From CAVVIO01 sp963748095 (lineage in GTDB: Bacteria; Bacteroidota; Bacteroidia; Bacteroidales; UBA10428): a DNA stretch of 64,000 nt. Each line of letters starts with the position of its first letter. Position 1 is the first letter of the stretch. The stretch is taken from positions 55,267 through 119,266 of the forward strand of contig CAVVIO010000029.1 of NCBI GenBank assembly GCA_963748095.1, given 5' to 3'. Of the stretch, positions 27,457-36,454 are shown in pieces. The notes below the pieces were generated by a model. The model made no database searches, had not been told where the DNA came from, and saw nothing but the letters and a program-made list of their open reading frames with translations. Position numbers and translations under genes: made by a program.

Positions 27457-28365
27457 CTACTTTTTAACAATAATCAGGCTGTAACTGTTAACTGCAGAAG
27501 CACCGAAAAAACCGAGCCCGTCTAACCCGTCTTTGTCGGTACATTTAAGGTTAGAGGGTATATTGGCCGGAGGGCCTGAGAAAAGGCCGCCACTATAACT
27601 GGTTTCACTCAAAAAAGCAGTATTAAAATCGTATTCTTCACGCGATATGGACAACATGTCGACCCTTACCTGGTTAACCCCTGTTTCAATTCTGTCTTCA
27701 TCGATATAATAAATCTCAATTCCTGGCAGATATTGCCCGTCGAAATATTCATCGGTCTGAAAGCTGGTAGCGGACAGGCTTCGGTTTTCCAACGTATCGT
27801 TCACATATACATTGAACATATAAATATTTCCTTTCCCTTTGGGCTCCCTGGCATATAATTTAAGTTTATAATATCCGTGATCAAGGTATTTTATATACTC
27901 ATATTCGCTTGTTATACTATCTACATTAGCTACCGTATCGAGATAGGAGGTGGCAGTATAATGTTTGTCGTCTTTGGTTATGATATTGAGAGTATAAGTA
28001 TGTCCGATTTTTCCTAAAGTTTCATACGGAGTTTTATAAAGGCCGGGAGTATTTCTGTCTTCATAAAGTCTCACAATATTAACATTTCCGCTAATACTCA
28101 CTGTTGCCCCAGTTTCTGCCTGTGCCGAATCGTTTGAAAAATAGCTGCCGGAACGTGTAAGGTATACATGCTGGATTTCGCTCCGGTTGGTAATCCTGCC
28201 CTGTACCACCAGTCTTATATTCTTTTCGGTATTCAGTTCCAGGTTAATTTTTTCTTCACACGAGATGGTCATGTATCCAAGCATTAAAAACATTGCAACC
28301 AGTTTGCCTTTACCTGCCGGATAATTCAATGCATTTCTTATTTTATGAGCAAATTTCCTTTTCAT
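27457..28365 (-). CDS. DUF4249 lipoprotein, partner of the TonB receptor
   Basis: A 302-residue lipoprotein: a basic N-terminal stretch, hydrophobic core and lipobox ending at the cysteine of GYMTISC (about residue 36). The mature part begins EEKINLELNTEKNIRLVVQG and contains beta-rich repeats typical of DUF4249. These proteins are encoded with TonB-dependent receptors in Bacteroidetes and are assumed to be surface-exposed binding partners, in the manner of SusD. It ends the two-gene unit, 17 bases after the receptor stop. The ligand is unknown. Confidence 0.85.
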   Translation of the reverse strand: MKRKFAHKIRNALNYPAGKGKLVAMFLMLGYMTISCEEKINLELNTEKNIRLVVQGRITNRSEIQHVYLTRSGSYFSNDSAQAETGATVSISGNVNIVRLYEDRNTPGLYKTPYETLGKIGHTYTLNIITKDDKHYTATSYLDTVANVDSITSEYEYIKYLDHGYYKLKLYAREPKGKGNIYMFNVYVNDTLENRSLSATSFQTDEYFDGQYLPGIEIYYIDEDRIETGVNQVRVDMLSISREEYDFNTAFLSETSYSGGLFSGPPANIPSNLKCTDKDGLDGLGFFGASAVNSYSLIIVKK

Positions 28366-28382
28366 ACAATTTCCTAATAAGA

Positions 28383-30722
28383 TCAGAATTTAAAATTATA
28401 CGTTATGGACGGGACAAAGCTATACAGATAAATAATACTGGCCTCCGTAACCAGGGGATTATCGTCCGATTGCTTGAATTGTATCAATACCGGATTCTTC
28501 CGGGCATACACATTATATATTGAAAAATTCCAGTTGCTTTCAAATTCTCCGCGGGGTTTCCCTTCTTTACGGGGATGCTTCCACAACTTCTTTTTGTTAT
28601 ACAATGTCATCGATAAATCGAGCCGGTGATAATCAAAGATCCGTACTCCGTTCCGGTCCGAATAAACAGGGGCTATCATACCATCGTACTGAAACCTGCC
28701 GGTAGGCATTGTTCGTGGTACGGCTGTGGAATACACCCAGTCGGCCGAAATGTTTATCCTGTCTGAGAGTTTATAGGACAACACTACAGAAATATCGTTT
28801 GGCCGGTCATACGAAGCCGGGTATTCTTTTCCGTTGTTTATTTCAGGAATTTTCCGCAGAGACCGCGAATAGGTGTAACTGATCCATCCGTTGAGCCGGC
28901 CTTCCGGTTTTTTAACCATAAATTCCACACCATAGGCACGTGCTTCACCAATACGCAGTTCCCCTTCCAACCGGTCGTTGAGCACCAGTTCGGCATGGTC
29001 CCTGAAATCGATGGCGTTGTGAATTTTTTTATAATATACTTCCACAGAAGTTTCAATAACATTATGATTAAAATTGTGAAAATATCCGAACGCTACCTGG
29101 TCGGCAATCTGTGGTTTGATATTAGGTGAGCTTGGAAACCATTCGTTGATGGGTAACGTATTTGTGCTGTTACTGGCCAGTTGAATATACTGGTACATGC
29201 GGTTGTAACCCGCCTTTACCGAACTGTTCGATCCTGTTCTGTAACGAATGGAAAGCCGGGGTTCCCATCCCATATAGGTATTGAATATCTTACCACGGCC
29301 ATACTTCACCGTATCTGTGATCTTATATCGTAGCGGGTCCGATTTGTCGTAAAGATAATACCTGCTCTTTCCCATATTTTGAAATACGGATAATCTAATT
29401 CCGTATTGTACGGATAACCGGCTGGACAATTCCTGTTTATTTTCTAGATAGATTGCATGTTCAAGGGCATAATTATCCGGAAGATCGTAATGATAGGGAA
29501 CTGTATCGATCAGTGCATCGATAAGACCCGGATTCATATCGTGATAAGTGGTGCCAACTCCGAACTTAATGGTATTGGCCGGATTGAGAAACCAGGTAAG
29601 ATCTGCTTTTGCAGTGATATCGATGATGTTGGTAACCCAGTCGACTTTCAACAGGTCCTGGTCTATTACCAGGTTATAGTGGAAATTGGTATAAATCATT
29701 GTTGTATTCAAAAAAAGCTTATTCGAAAACAGGTGGTTCCACCGCAGGGTGCCCGTTGCATTTCCGTAATCCAGCGAGATGAGGTTGCCAAGTTTCACCA
29801 CATCACGGCCAAAGTAACCGGAAAGATAGACCCGGTTTTTCTCATTCACCTGAAAATTCATCTTCGTGTTCAGATCGTAAAAATAGAGTTTGCTCTTCTT
29901 AGCCATGCTGTCGCTGGCTAATGGGAGAAAAAGATCAGCATAGGTACGGCGACCGGAAATAAAAAAGGAACCTTTGTCTTTTACCAACGGACCGTCGACC
30001 GCCAGCCTGCTGGAGATAAGCCCGATGCCCCCGCTGACACCGTACTGGTTATCGCTGCCGTCTTTCATGCGGATATCGAGAATGGAGGACAACCGGCCAC
30101 CATATTCTGCCGGTATGCCTCCTTTGTATAGCTTCACATCTTTAATGGCATCGCCGTTAAAGACCGAAAAAAATCCAAGGGCATGCGATGAATTGTAAAC
30201 CGGGGCATCGTCGAGCAGGATCAGGTTCTGGTCCACATTCCCTCCCCTTACATGAAAACCGCCCGATGCTTCACTGGCCATCTGAACTCCCGGCAAAAAC
30301 TGGAGGGTCTTGATCACATCTGTTTCACCAAAGATCACCGGCAATTGTTTAATGGTCTTCATCGGAAGTTTATCAGTGCTCATTTCCACCCGCTCCACAT
30401 TGGCATCCCTGCGCTCGGCCCTCACCTCTACCGATTCTATATTATGTACAGATGCTTTCATGTGAATATCGATAAGCAGGTCCTTTGTGAGGTCTATCTC
30501 TTTTTGCTGCGTCTCGTACCCGAGATACATATACACGATCACATATTTTCCTTCGGGCAATGACAGGGAATAAAATCCGTATTCATTTGTCACCGCCCCG
30601 ATCTTCTTTTGCTGGGTAAAGATATTCACCCCGATCAGCATCTCCCCTTTCTCATCCGATATGTGACCGCTAATGGTATGAAGTGACAGGGCGCTCAACT
30701 GAGAGGAGGCCAGAAATAACAT
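28383..30722 (-). CDS. TonB-dependent receptor with carboxypeptidase-regulatory-like N-domain
   Basis: A 779-residue outer-membrane receptor. Residues about 15-95 form a CarboxypepD_reg-like domain (ISGHISDEKGEMLIGVNIF), about 115-225 the plug (LPVIFGETDVIKTLQFLPGV, GGFHVRGGNVDQNLILLDD), and the rest the 22-strand barrel. This is the smaller DUF4249-linked type, not a full SusC. The ATG at 30722 gives an oddly short signal sequence. In-frame codons upstream (TLKTYISIFI) extend a normal hydrophobic core, but no start codon precedes them. A start in another frame at about 30,813 would join after one base change near 30,768, so an indel is likely there. Confidence 0.88.
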   Translation of the reverse strand: MLFLASSQLSALSLHTISGHISDEKGEMLIGVNIFTQQKKIGAVTNEYGFYSLSLPEGKYVIVYMYLGYETQQKEIDLTKDLLIDIHMKASVHNIESVEVRAERRDANVERVEMSTDKLPMKTIKQLPVIFGETDVIKTLQFLPGVQMASEASGGFHVRGGNVDQNLILLDDAPVYNSSHALGFFSVFNGDAIKDVKLYKGGIPAEYGGRLSSILDIRMKDGSDNQYGVSGGIGLISSRLAVDGPLVKDKGSFFISGRRTYADLFLPLASDSMAKKSKLYFYDLNTKMNFQVNEKNRVYLSGYFGRDVVKLGNLISLDYGNATGTLRWNHLFSNKLFLNTTMIYTNFHYNLVIDQDLLKVDWVTNIIDITAKADLTWFLNPANTIKFGVGTTYHDMNPGLIDALIDTVPYHYDLPDNYALEHAIYLENKQELSSRLSVQYGIRLSVFQNMGKSRYYLYDKSDPLRYKITDTVKYGRGKIFNTYMGWEPRLSIRYRTGSNSSVKAGYNRMYQYIQLASNSTNTLPINEWFPSSPNIKPQIADQVAFGYFHNFNHNVIETSVEVYYKKIHNAIDFRDHAELVLNDRLEGELRIGEARAYGVEFMVKKPEGRLNGWISYTYSRSLRKIPEINNGKEYPASYDRPNDISVVLSYKLSDRINISADWVYSTAVPRTMPTGRFQYDGMIAPVYSDRNGVRIFDYHRLDLSMTLYNKKKLWKHPRKEGKPRGEFESNWNFSIYNVYARKNPVLIQFKQSDDNPLVTEASIIYLYSFVPSITYNFKF

Positions 30723-31007
30723 GATGAATATGCTTATATATGTTTTCAGGGTAATGGAATTGTTTACGTTAATGACTTTTCGGATAATTCTTTTTCACTT
30801 AATTTAAATGCCATAAAGTTACCGAAAAGGATTTACGCGGGCTTATCATTCAATAATAATTTCACGATTTTCGGACAATCTCCAATTTTACAATCTCGTG
30901 GTTTTGTGTTATTGGTTTCATGTACAGTTTTACCCTCTTTATTTATTATGACTGAATTAATGGCTGTTGGTTGCAAACCCACAGCAGTAGAGGGTTATCT
31001 ACTACTA

Positions 31008-31535
31008 CTAAATTCTATAAAATAATCCTATGCCAATACTTGGGATAACAGGCATTTCAATATCTATATTCCAACCACTTGGTGGTTTTTTTCTTATTAC
31101 TTCATTATCTAATTGGAAAATTGCGCCAACATCTATCTCAATTCCAATTTTATTCGAAATATTAAAGTCTCTCCCAACCCGCGTATTTAAATATAAATAT
31201 TTATCAATTACAGACTCGGTTTCATCCCGAAGATAATTCAATCCAATCTTTACGTACCAGGGACGTCTGTTTGATAATTCAGAAAACCCTCCAAAATGGT
31301 AATAAACATCACCTGAAATAGAAATTATATTCTCATTTGGAACTGGTATTGATCCAACACTCAAACCTATTTGAACCTGACTAAGTTGGTATCGCACACC
31401 AATATTTAATAACTCTGGTATTCCAAATCCCGTTGATAAATTTACTTTCTCTTGTCCAAATACTTGATTACTATGACTGAATAAAAAAGTAATTATCAGC
31501 AAAATGTTGGATAATAGCTTCACTTTATCTTTCAT
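31008..31535 (-). CDS. Secreted hypothetical protein, probable outer-membrane beta-barrel
   Basis: A 175-residue protein with a clear Sec signal peptide (cleavage near VFGQ, residue 28). The mature part alternates in short amphipathic strands (GIPELLNIGVRYQLSQVQIG, RPWYVKIGLNYL, IPSIGIGLFYRI), with a C-terminal strand consistent with an 8-stranded barrel. I do not recognise a named family. It stands alone between large AT-rich gaps, 286 bases upstream of the TonB receptor start and on the same strand. Confidence 0.65.
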   Translation of the reverse strand: MKDKVKLLSNILLIITFLFSHSNQVFGQEKVNLSTGFGIPELLNIGVRYQLSQVQIGLSVGSIPVPNENIISISGDVYYHFGGFSELSNRRPWYVKIGLNYLRDETESVIDKYLYLNTRVGRDFNISNKIGIEIDVGAIFQLDNEVIRKKPPSGWNIDIEMPVIPSIGIGLFYRI

Positions 31536-32298
31536 ATCTTAGTAATATCTCTATTTTAATGGCACAGAAACATCCCCATAAATACACCTGTTCTTTTTGT
31601 CTCGTAATGGAATAAATAGAACTATGTTTTTATCTGCCTTTTAGCACATATTGATTATCTTTAAAATTACCTGGCTTACCGGTTTCCTCACTTTTTCCAA
31701 CTTCCAATTACCAGATAACGAATTAAATGTAAGGGATATTCGGGTAAAAAGCAAATTTATGGAAGATGATAATGTGACTGGGTGAAAAAGAAAAGTGATT
31801 TTTTCGGAGAAAAGGAAGTGATGGTATAATAAAAACAAAAAAAGTTGAGCCATGACTTAAAAATCCATGCGAGAGAATAGATATAACTGTTTTTTATATT
31901 TTATTCCATATTAAAAGGGGGGTTGACCAAATTTTTTGTTATTTTTAAAATCTGGATAAAAAAGAGGAGTTTTCAACTGTAAATTTGCTGTTATAAAACA
32001 AACAGAATATCCTTTCCAAATTTTTAATCTGTAAAACCGAATGCGTACATTCCGGTTATCCGGGAGTATCCAGGGGAAAATTCAGAAAGTTTTTTATAAA
32101 AAACTATACAATTTGAGTAACTGAAAATTCCGGATTGTTCTTCTCTCTATGAGATTTTCAGGATTATGGATTAAACTCATACTTTATGTGAGTTCTAACC
32201 TTTACATTTGAAGAGAATAAACTTTACAAAGCGTTTAGGTTTATACAATTAAGCAGAAAATATCTTAAATACACATTTATAAAAGTTAAACATCAGTT
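31536..32298. other. Long AT-rich intergenic region with a promoter candidate for mmdA
   Basis: A 763-base gap without a convincing gene. A 70-codon frame on the minus strand (31641-31853) has no family features or start context and is rejected. TACATTTG at 32203-32210 fits the Bacteroidetes -7 consensus and would give a leader of about 80 bases to mmdA. I see no riboswitch-like conserved core. Confidence 0.45.
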
Positions 32299-33858
32299 AT
32301 GAGTAGTCAGGATAAGATCAAACATTTAATAGAACTTCGAGAAAAGGCTAAACTTGGAGGAGGAGAACGACGTATAGAATCGCAGCATAAAAAAGGAAAA
32401 TATACGGCCAGAGAACGCATTGAAATTCTTTTGGATGAAGGAAGTTTCGAAGAGTATGATATGTTTGTCACACACCGTTGCCACGATTTTGGACTGGGGG
32501 GACAGGAATATTTGTCTGACGGAGTAGTAACCGGCCATGGTACAATTGACGGGCGTATTGTATATGTATTTTCACAGGATTTTACTGTATTTGGTGGTTC
32601 CCTGTCAGAAACCTTTGCCCTGAAGATCTGTAAAATTATGGACCAGGCCCTGAAAGTCGGTGCTCCGGTTATTGGTATTAATGATAGCGGAGGTGCCCGT
32701 ATACAGGAGGGAGTGAGAAGTCTGGCCGGTTATGCTGAAATATTTGAAAGAAACATAATGGCTTCGGGGGTAATACCTCAGATTTCTGCAGTATTCGGAC
32801 CATGCGCCGGAGGCGCCGTGTATAGTCCCGCATTAACCGATTTTATCGTGATGAGCGAAAATACGAGTTACATGTTTGTTACAGGTCCTAAAGTGACACA
32901 AACTGTTACCGGAGAAAGGATATCAACAGAAGATCTGGGAGGCGCCGAAGTGCATGCAACAAAATCGGGAGTTGCGCACTTTGTGGCTGAGGATGAGGAG
33001 GAAGGTCTGTTATTGATTCGAAAACTACTGAGTTATATCCCACAAAACAACCTGGAAGAGCCTCCCATGGGAGAAATTAAAGATCCTATAGACCGGATTG
33101 AGGATACACTGAATGATATTGTGCCTGAAGATACGAACAAACCATACGATATTCTGGATGTGATCACACTACTGGTAGATGGTGGTGAATTTCTGGAAAT
33201 ACAATCAAAATATGCCAGGAATATTATTATCGGTTTTGCTAAAATGGGCGGTATGCCTGTTGGTATTGTTGCTAACCAGCCAAATTTTCTGGCCGGAGTT
33301 CTGGATGTGAATGCCTCACGTAAGGCGGCACGGTTTGTTCGCTTCTGTGATGCTTTTAATATACCTTTATTTACACTTGTTGACGTACCGGGATTTTTAC
33401 CTGGTTCGGCCCAGGAATACGGAGGAATTATTATTCATGGCGCCAAGCTCTTATTTGCTTATGGTGAAGCTACTGTACCAAAGATAACTGTTACCCTTAG
33501 AAAATCGTACGGCGGGGCACATGATGTGATGAGTTCGAAACAACTGCGGGGCGACATAAACTACGCCTGGCCTTCGGCTGAAATAGCTGTAATGGGCTCT
33601 CGCGGGGCAATTGAAATATTGGAAAGTAAAAAACTATCTGAAATTGAGAATCCGGAAGAACTGCAGCAGTTTATTCGTGAAAAAGAAAATGATTACCGGG
33701 AAAAATTTGCAAATCCTTATCAGGCTGCCAGGTACGGTTATATCGATGATGTTATTGAACCCCGAAACACAAGATTTCGTGTAATCAGAGCCTTGAAAAC
33801 ACTTGCAACAAAAAAAGATATGTTACCACCGAAAAAACATTCCAATATACCTTTGTAA
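32299..33858 (+). CDS. mmdA: Methylmalonyl-CoA decarboxylase carboxyltransferase subunit (acyl-CoA carboxylase beta)
   Basis: A 519-residue carboxyltransferase with two crotonase-fold halves. Visible are GGGERRIESQHKKGKYTARE at the start, the oxyanion loops GINDSGGARIQEGVRSL and FGPCAGGAVYSPA (N-half) and VDVPGFLPGSAQEYGG with YGGAHDVMSSKQL (C-half). Alone it could be propionyl-CoA carboxylase beta, but the next three genes encode OadG-like, biotinyl and OadB-like subunits. Together these form the sodium-pumping decarboxylase that converts methylmalonyl-CoA to propionyl-CoA and exports Na+, as in propionate fermentation. Confidence 0.94.
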   Translation: MSSQDKIKHLIELREKAKLGGGERRIESQHKKGKYTARERIEILLDEGSFEEYDMFVTHRCHDFGLGGQEYLSDGVVTGHGTIDGRIVYVFSQDFTVFGGSLSETFALKICKIMDQALKVGAPVIGINDSGGARIQEGVRSLAGYAEIFERNIMASGVIPQISAVFGPCAGGAVYSPALTDFIVMSENTSYMFVTGPKVTQTVTGERISTEDLGGAEVHATKSGVAHFVAEDEEEGLLLIRKLLSYIPQNNLEEPPMGEIKDPIDRIEDTLNDIVPEDTNKPYDILDVITLLVDGGEFLEIQSKYARNIIIGFAKMGGMPVGIVANQPNFLAGVLDVNASRKAARFVRFCDAFNIPLFTLVDVPGFLPGSAQEYGGIIIHGAKLLFAYGEATVPKITVTLRKSYGGAHDVMSSKQLRGDINYAWPSAEIAVMGSRGAIEILESKKLSEIENPEELQQFIREKENDYREKFANPYQAARYGYIDDVIEPRNTRFRVIRALKTLATKKDMLPPKKHSNIPL

Positions 33859-33863
33859 ATTTA

Positions 33864-34229
33864 ATGATGATGATACTGGATATTAATATCAACCCTTCGG
33901 CAATAGACGGAAATGCACTGATCATTTCTGTAGTTGGATACGTGATCGTGTTTGGCGCACTTGTTATTTTGTCCACTGTTTTTTATTTTATACCTAAAAT
34001 ACTGAATGTAAGAGGGCATTTGAAGAAAAAAAGGGTTAGTGCTGTTGAAATTAAAGAAGAAGCACTGACAGGAGAAGTAAGTGCAGCTATCAGTATGGCT
34101 TTATATCTGCATTTTAATCAATATCATGATGAAGAAAACAGAAATCTGACCATCAAAAGAGAATCACGATTGTATTCACCCTGGAGTTCAAAAATATACC
34201 AGGTCAGAAATCAGTTTAACAGAATTTAA
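33864..34229 (+). CDS. mmdD: Methylmalonyl-CoA decarboxylase delta-like subunit (OadG family)
   Basis: A 121-residue small membrane subunit. One N-terminal transmembrane helix (about residues 17-45, SVVGYVIVFGALVILSTVFY) is followed by a charged cytoplasmic tail, the standard OadG/MmdD shape that anchors the soluble carboxyltransferase to the membrane pump. The start is ambiguous among three adjacent ATGs at 33864, 33867 and 33870. It lies 5 bases after mmdA and 12 before the biotinyl subunit. Assignment relies on topology and context more than motifs. Confidence 0.8.
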   Translation: MMMILDININPSAIDGNALIISVVGYVIVFGALVILSTVFYFIPKILNVRGHLKKKRVSAVEIKEEALTGEVSAAISMALYLHFNQYHDEENRNLTIKRESRLYSPWSSKIYQVRNQFNRI

Positions 34230-34241
34230 CAGGCAAACTGT

Positions 34242-34661
34242 ATGAAGAAATTTAAATTTACGATCAGAGGCAACAATTATGATGTTGACCTTAAAAATAT
34301 TGAAGAGAATATCGCTTCCATAGAAGTAAACGGCACCATGTACGAGGTTGAAATGGACCTTGAGACAAAAGTAAGTAAAACACCCACCCTTGTTCGCAAG
34401 GTGATCCCTTCAGAGGCTGAAAAAATCGAGAAAAAGGAAGGAGGCTCCCCAACACCAGTCAAAGCTCCTTTACCGGGGAATATTTTATTAATAAAAATCA
34501 AGAAGGGGGATATTATTAAAAAGGGTGATGTGCTGCTCATCATGGAAGCAATGAAAATGGAAAATAATATAATGGCTGAGAAGAATGGTGTGGTTGAACA
34601 CATTCATGTAAATCCCGGCGATACTGTCCTTGAGGGAGATATTTTATTGGAAGTAGTATAA
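34242..34661 (+). CDS. mmdC: Biotin carboxyl carrier subunit of methylmalonyl-CoA decarboxylase
   Basis: A 139-residue biotinyl protein. The C-terminal domain (about 70-139) carries the biotinylation motif LLIMEAMKMENNIMA with the target lysine in EAMKM, preceded by KAPLPGNILLIKIKKGDIIK. A short linker containing EKKEGGSPTPVK connects to an N-terminal beta domain, like the proline-rich linkers of sodium-pump gamma subunits. It carries carboxyl-biotin from MmdA to the membrane subunit MmdB, encoded next. Confidence 0.93.
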   Translation: MKKFKFTIRGNNYDVDLKNIEENIASIEVNGTMYEVEMDLETKVSKTPTLVRKVIPSEAEKIEKKEGGSPTPVKAPLPGNILLIKIKKGDIIKKGDVLLIMEAMKMENNIMAEKNGVVEHIHVNPGDTVLEGDILLEVV

Positions 34662-34693
34662 ATGTATATTGGTTATAAATCAGGAAGATATTA

Positions 34694-36064
34694 ATGAAGA
34701 AGTTTATATTAGTTATTTTAATTTTAACAGTACTGGGTGTAATACATTCATCCCTTCATAAAGCAAATGCCTTTGAAACAAAACAAACTGTACAAAAGTC
34801 CGAATTAAGAGTGACCGATAATCCTGTCGCTTCAAAGTCGTTATTCGATGGGATAAAACAGTTCTTTAATTATACAGGATTTAAAAATATGACTTTGGGC
34901 CATATGATCATGATTATAGTTGGCCTGATATTCATTTACCTGGCAATAAAATATGAGTATGAACCTTTGTTGCTTATTCCAATAGGCACAGGAATAATAA
35001 TAGGGAATATCCCTTTTATCACCCAGGCACTGGGAGCCAAAATGGGTTTATGGCAACCAGGCGACCCGGGATTACAAGTGGGAATTTATGAATCGGGAAG
35101 TGTTTTAAACTATCTCTATTTTGGAGTTTTGAAAGGTATTTATCCTCCGCTTATTTTTCTCGGAATCGGGGCAATGACTGATTTTTCTGCATTGATCTCC
35201 AATCCCCGTTTAATGATTCTGGGAGCTGCAGCCCAGGTTGGAATTTTTCTGACCTTTCTCGGAGCATTGTATCTGGGTTTCGATAGCGCTTCGGCAGGTG
35301 CAATCGGAATAATTGGCGGCGCTGACGGACCTACGGCTATATTTCTGTCATCTAAACTGGCAAACGGATGGTTTATGCAGAATGGCAAGATGGTATATGA
35401 ACAAACACGTAATCTGATTGGCCCTATTGCTATTGCCGCTTATTCCTATATGGCCCTGGTACCTGTAATACAACCACCTATCATGCGTCTGCTGACCACC
35501 AGAAAACAACGCCTGATAAAGATGAAACCATCCCGAGCTGTATCACGAACAGAAAAAATATTGTTCCCGATTATCGGACTTATTTTAACAACGCTTATTT
35601 CACCCAGCGCTTTACCGCTTCTGGGAATGTTATTTTTTGGCAATATTCTGAAAGAGTCGGGAGTAACAAACCGGCTGGCAGAAACAGCCAGAACGTCTTT
35701 AATAGATATTGTTACAATCGTACTTGGTCTGACAGTAGGCGCATCCACGCAGGCAGATATTTTTCTTACATCACAATCGATATTGATATTTGTTCTCGGG
35801 GCAATATCTTTTATGCTGGCTACTGCCGGAGGAGTATTGTTTGCGCAGGTAATGAATATATTTCTGCCTGAAGGTAAAAAAATTAATCCGCTGATAGGTG
35901 CCGCGGGGGTTTCTGCTGTTCCTGACAGTGCAAGGGTTGTGCAGAATATGGGACTTAAGGAAGACCCGAGCAATCATTTGCTGATGCATGCAATGGCGCC
36001 AAATGTAGCAGGTGTAATTGGTTCTGCTGTGGCTGCTGGTTTGTTACTTAGTTTTCTGATGTAA
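34694..36064 (+). CDS. mmdB: Sodium-ion translocating decarboxylase beta subunit (OadB/MmdB)
   Basis: A 456-residue polytopic membrane protein that couples decarboxylation of carboxybiotin to Na+ export. It has about ten hydrophobic helices and the family signature IIGGADGPTAIFLSSKL (Asp of GADGP binds Na+), plus GAAGVSAVPDSARVVQ near the C-terminus. The first 27 residues look like a signal peptide (LVILILTVLGVIHSSLHKANA), followed by a polar region of about 35 residues, an extension relative to the usual 375-430 residues. It closes the mmdADCB operon. Confidence 0.93.
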   Translation: MKKFILVILILTVLGVIHSSLHKANAFETKQTVQKSELRVTDNPVASKSLFDGIKQFFNYTGFKNMTLGHMIMIIVGLIFIYLAIKYEYEPLLLIPIGTGIIIGNIPFITQALGAKMGLWQPGDPGLQVGIYESGSVLNYLYFGVLKGIYPPLIFLGIGAMTDFSALISNPRLMILGAAAQVGIFLTFLGALYLGFDSASAGAIGIIGGADGPTAIFLSSKLANGWFMQNGKMVYEQTRNLIGPIAIAAYSYMALVPVIQPPIMRLLTTRKQRLIKMKPSRAVSRTEKILFPIIGLILTTLISPSALPLLGMLFFGNILKESGVTNRLAETARTSLIDIVTIVLGLTVGASTQADIFLTSQSILIFVLGAISFMLATAGGVLFAQVMNIFLPEGKKINPLIGAAGVSAVPDSARVVQNMGLKEDPSNHLLMHAMAPNVAGVIGSAVAAGLLLSFLM

Positions 36065-36277
36065 ATCTCCATTATTCTTCTTTTTACCTTTGCAATAATC
36101 TGATGTGTAAAAGAAGGACCTGTTCTGGTATTATAGTTTATTCTTTTGCACAGCAGTTACGTCCAACATTCCCGTAACCTTACCTATAACTTTTTGTCCC
36201 ATATCGGAATAAAATAAACATCTTGCCTTTAGCAGTTAGCTGAACGGGACCGAACGGGGTTATTTATAATAAATAGA

Positions 36278-36318
36278 AACACCCTTTGTATTTAATATTC
36301 ATAAATACCAAGGGTGTT
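36278..36318. terminator. Hairpin terminator between mmdB and the cyd operon
   Basis: Nearly perfect stem AACACCCTTTGTATTTA (36278-36294) with TAAATACCAAGGGTGTT (36302-36318), loop about 7 bases. It lies between the two converging operons and is flanked on the left by an A/T-rich tract, giving Ts on the minus strand, so it best serves the cyd operon and may act in both directions. Confidence 0.7.
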
Positions 36319-36330
36319 GAAATCAATGCG

Positions 36331-36432
36331 TTATTTTTTTTCGTAATGTCTGTAGGCATATACTACCAACCTGTATGAAAGATAAATTACAACAGGCAGG
36401 CATGTCAGCCAAATGATCTGTGATATAATCAT
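36331..36432 (-). CDS. CydX-like 33-residue membrane peptide downstream of cydB
   Basis: A short frame of 33 codons plus TAA, starting ATG 36432. It encodes one hydrophobic helix starting with IISQIIWLTCLPVV, followed by an aromatic and basic C-terminal end (VYAYRHYEKK). Size, single helix with tryptophan near the N-terminus, and position 22 bases after the cydB stop all fit the small accessory subunits (CydX/CydH type) of cytochrome bd oxidases. There is no sequence signature strong enough for a firm name. The terminator hairpin follows 13 bases later, placing it inside the cyd transcript. Confidence 0.65.
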   Translation of the reverse strand: MIISQIIWLTCLPVVIYLSYRLVVYAYRHYEKK

Positions 36433-36454
36433 AGTTTTTGAATATTTTTAAAAA

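Noticed and set aside
31641..31853. A 70-codon minus-strand reading frame in the mmdA upstream gap
   Set aside because: No start context, no motif, and very AT-rich composition; it looks like chance.
31860..32298. Possible riboswitch upstream of mmdA
   Set aside because: No conserved aptamer core was recognisable (for example cobalamin or TPP boxes), only AT-rich sequence with a promoter-like element.
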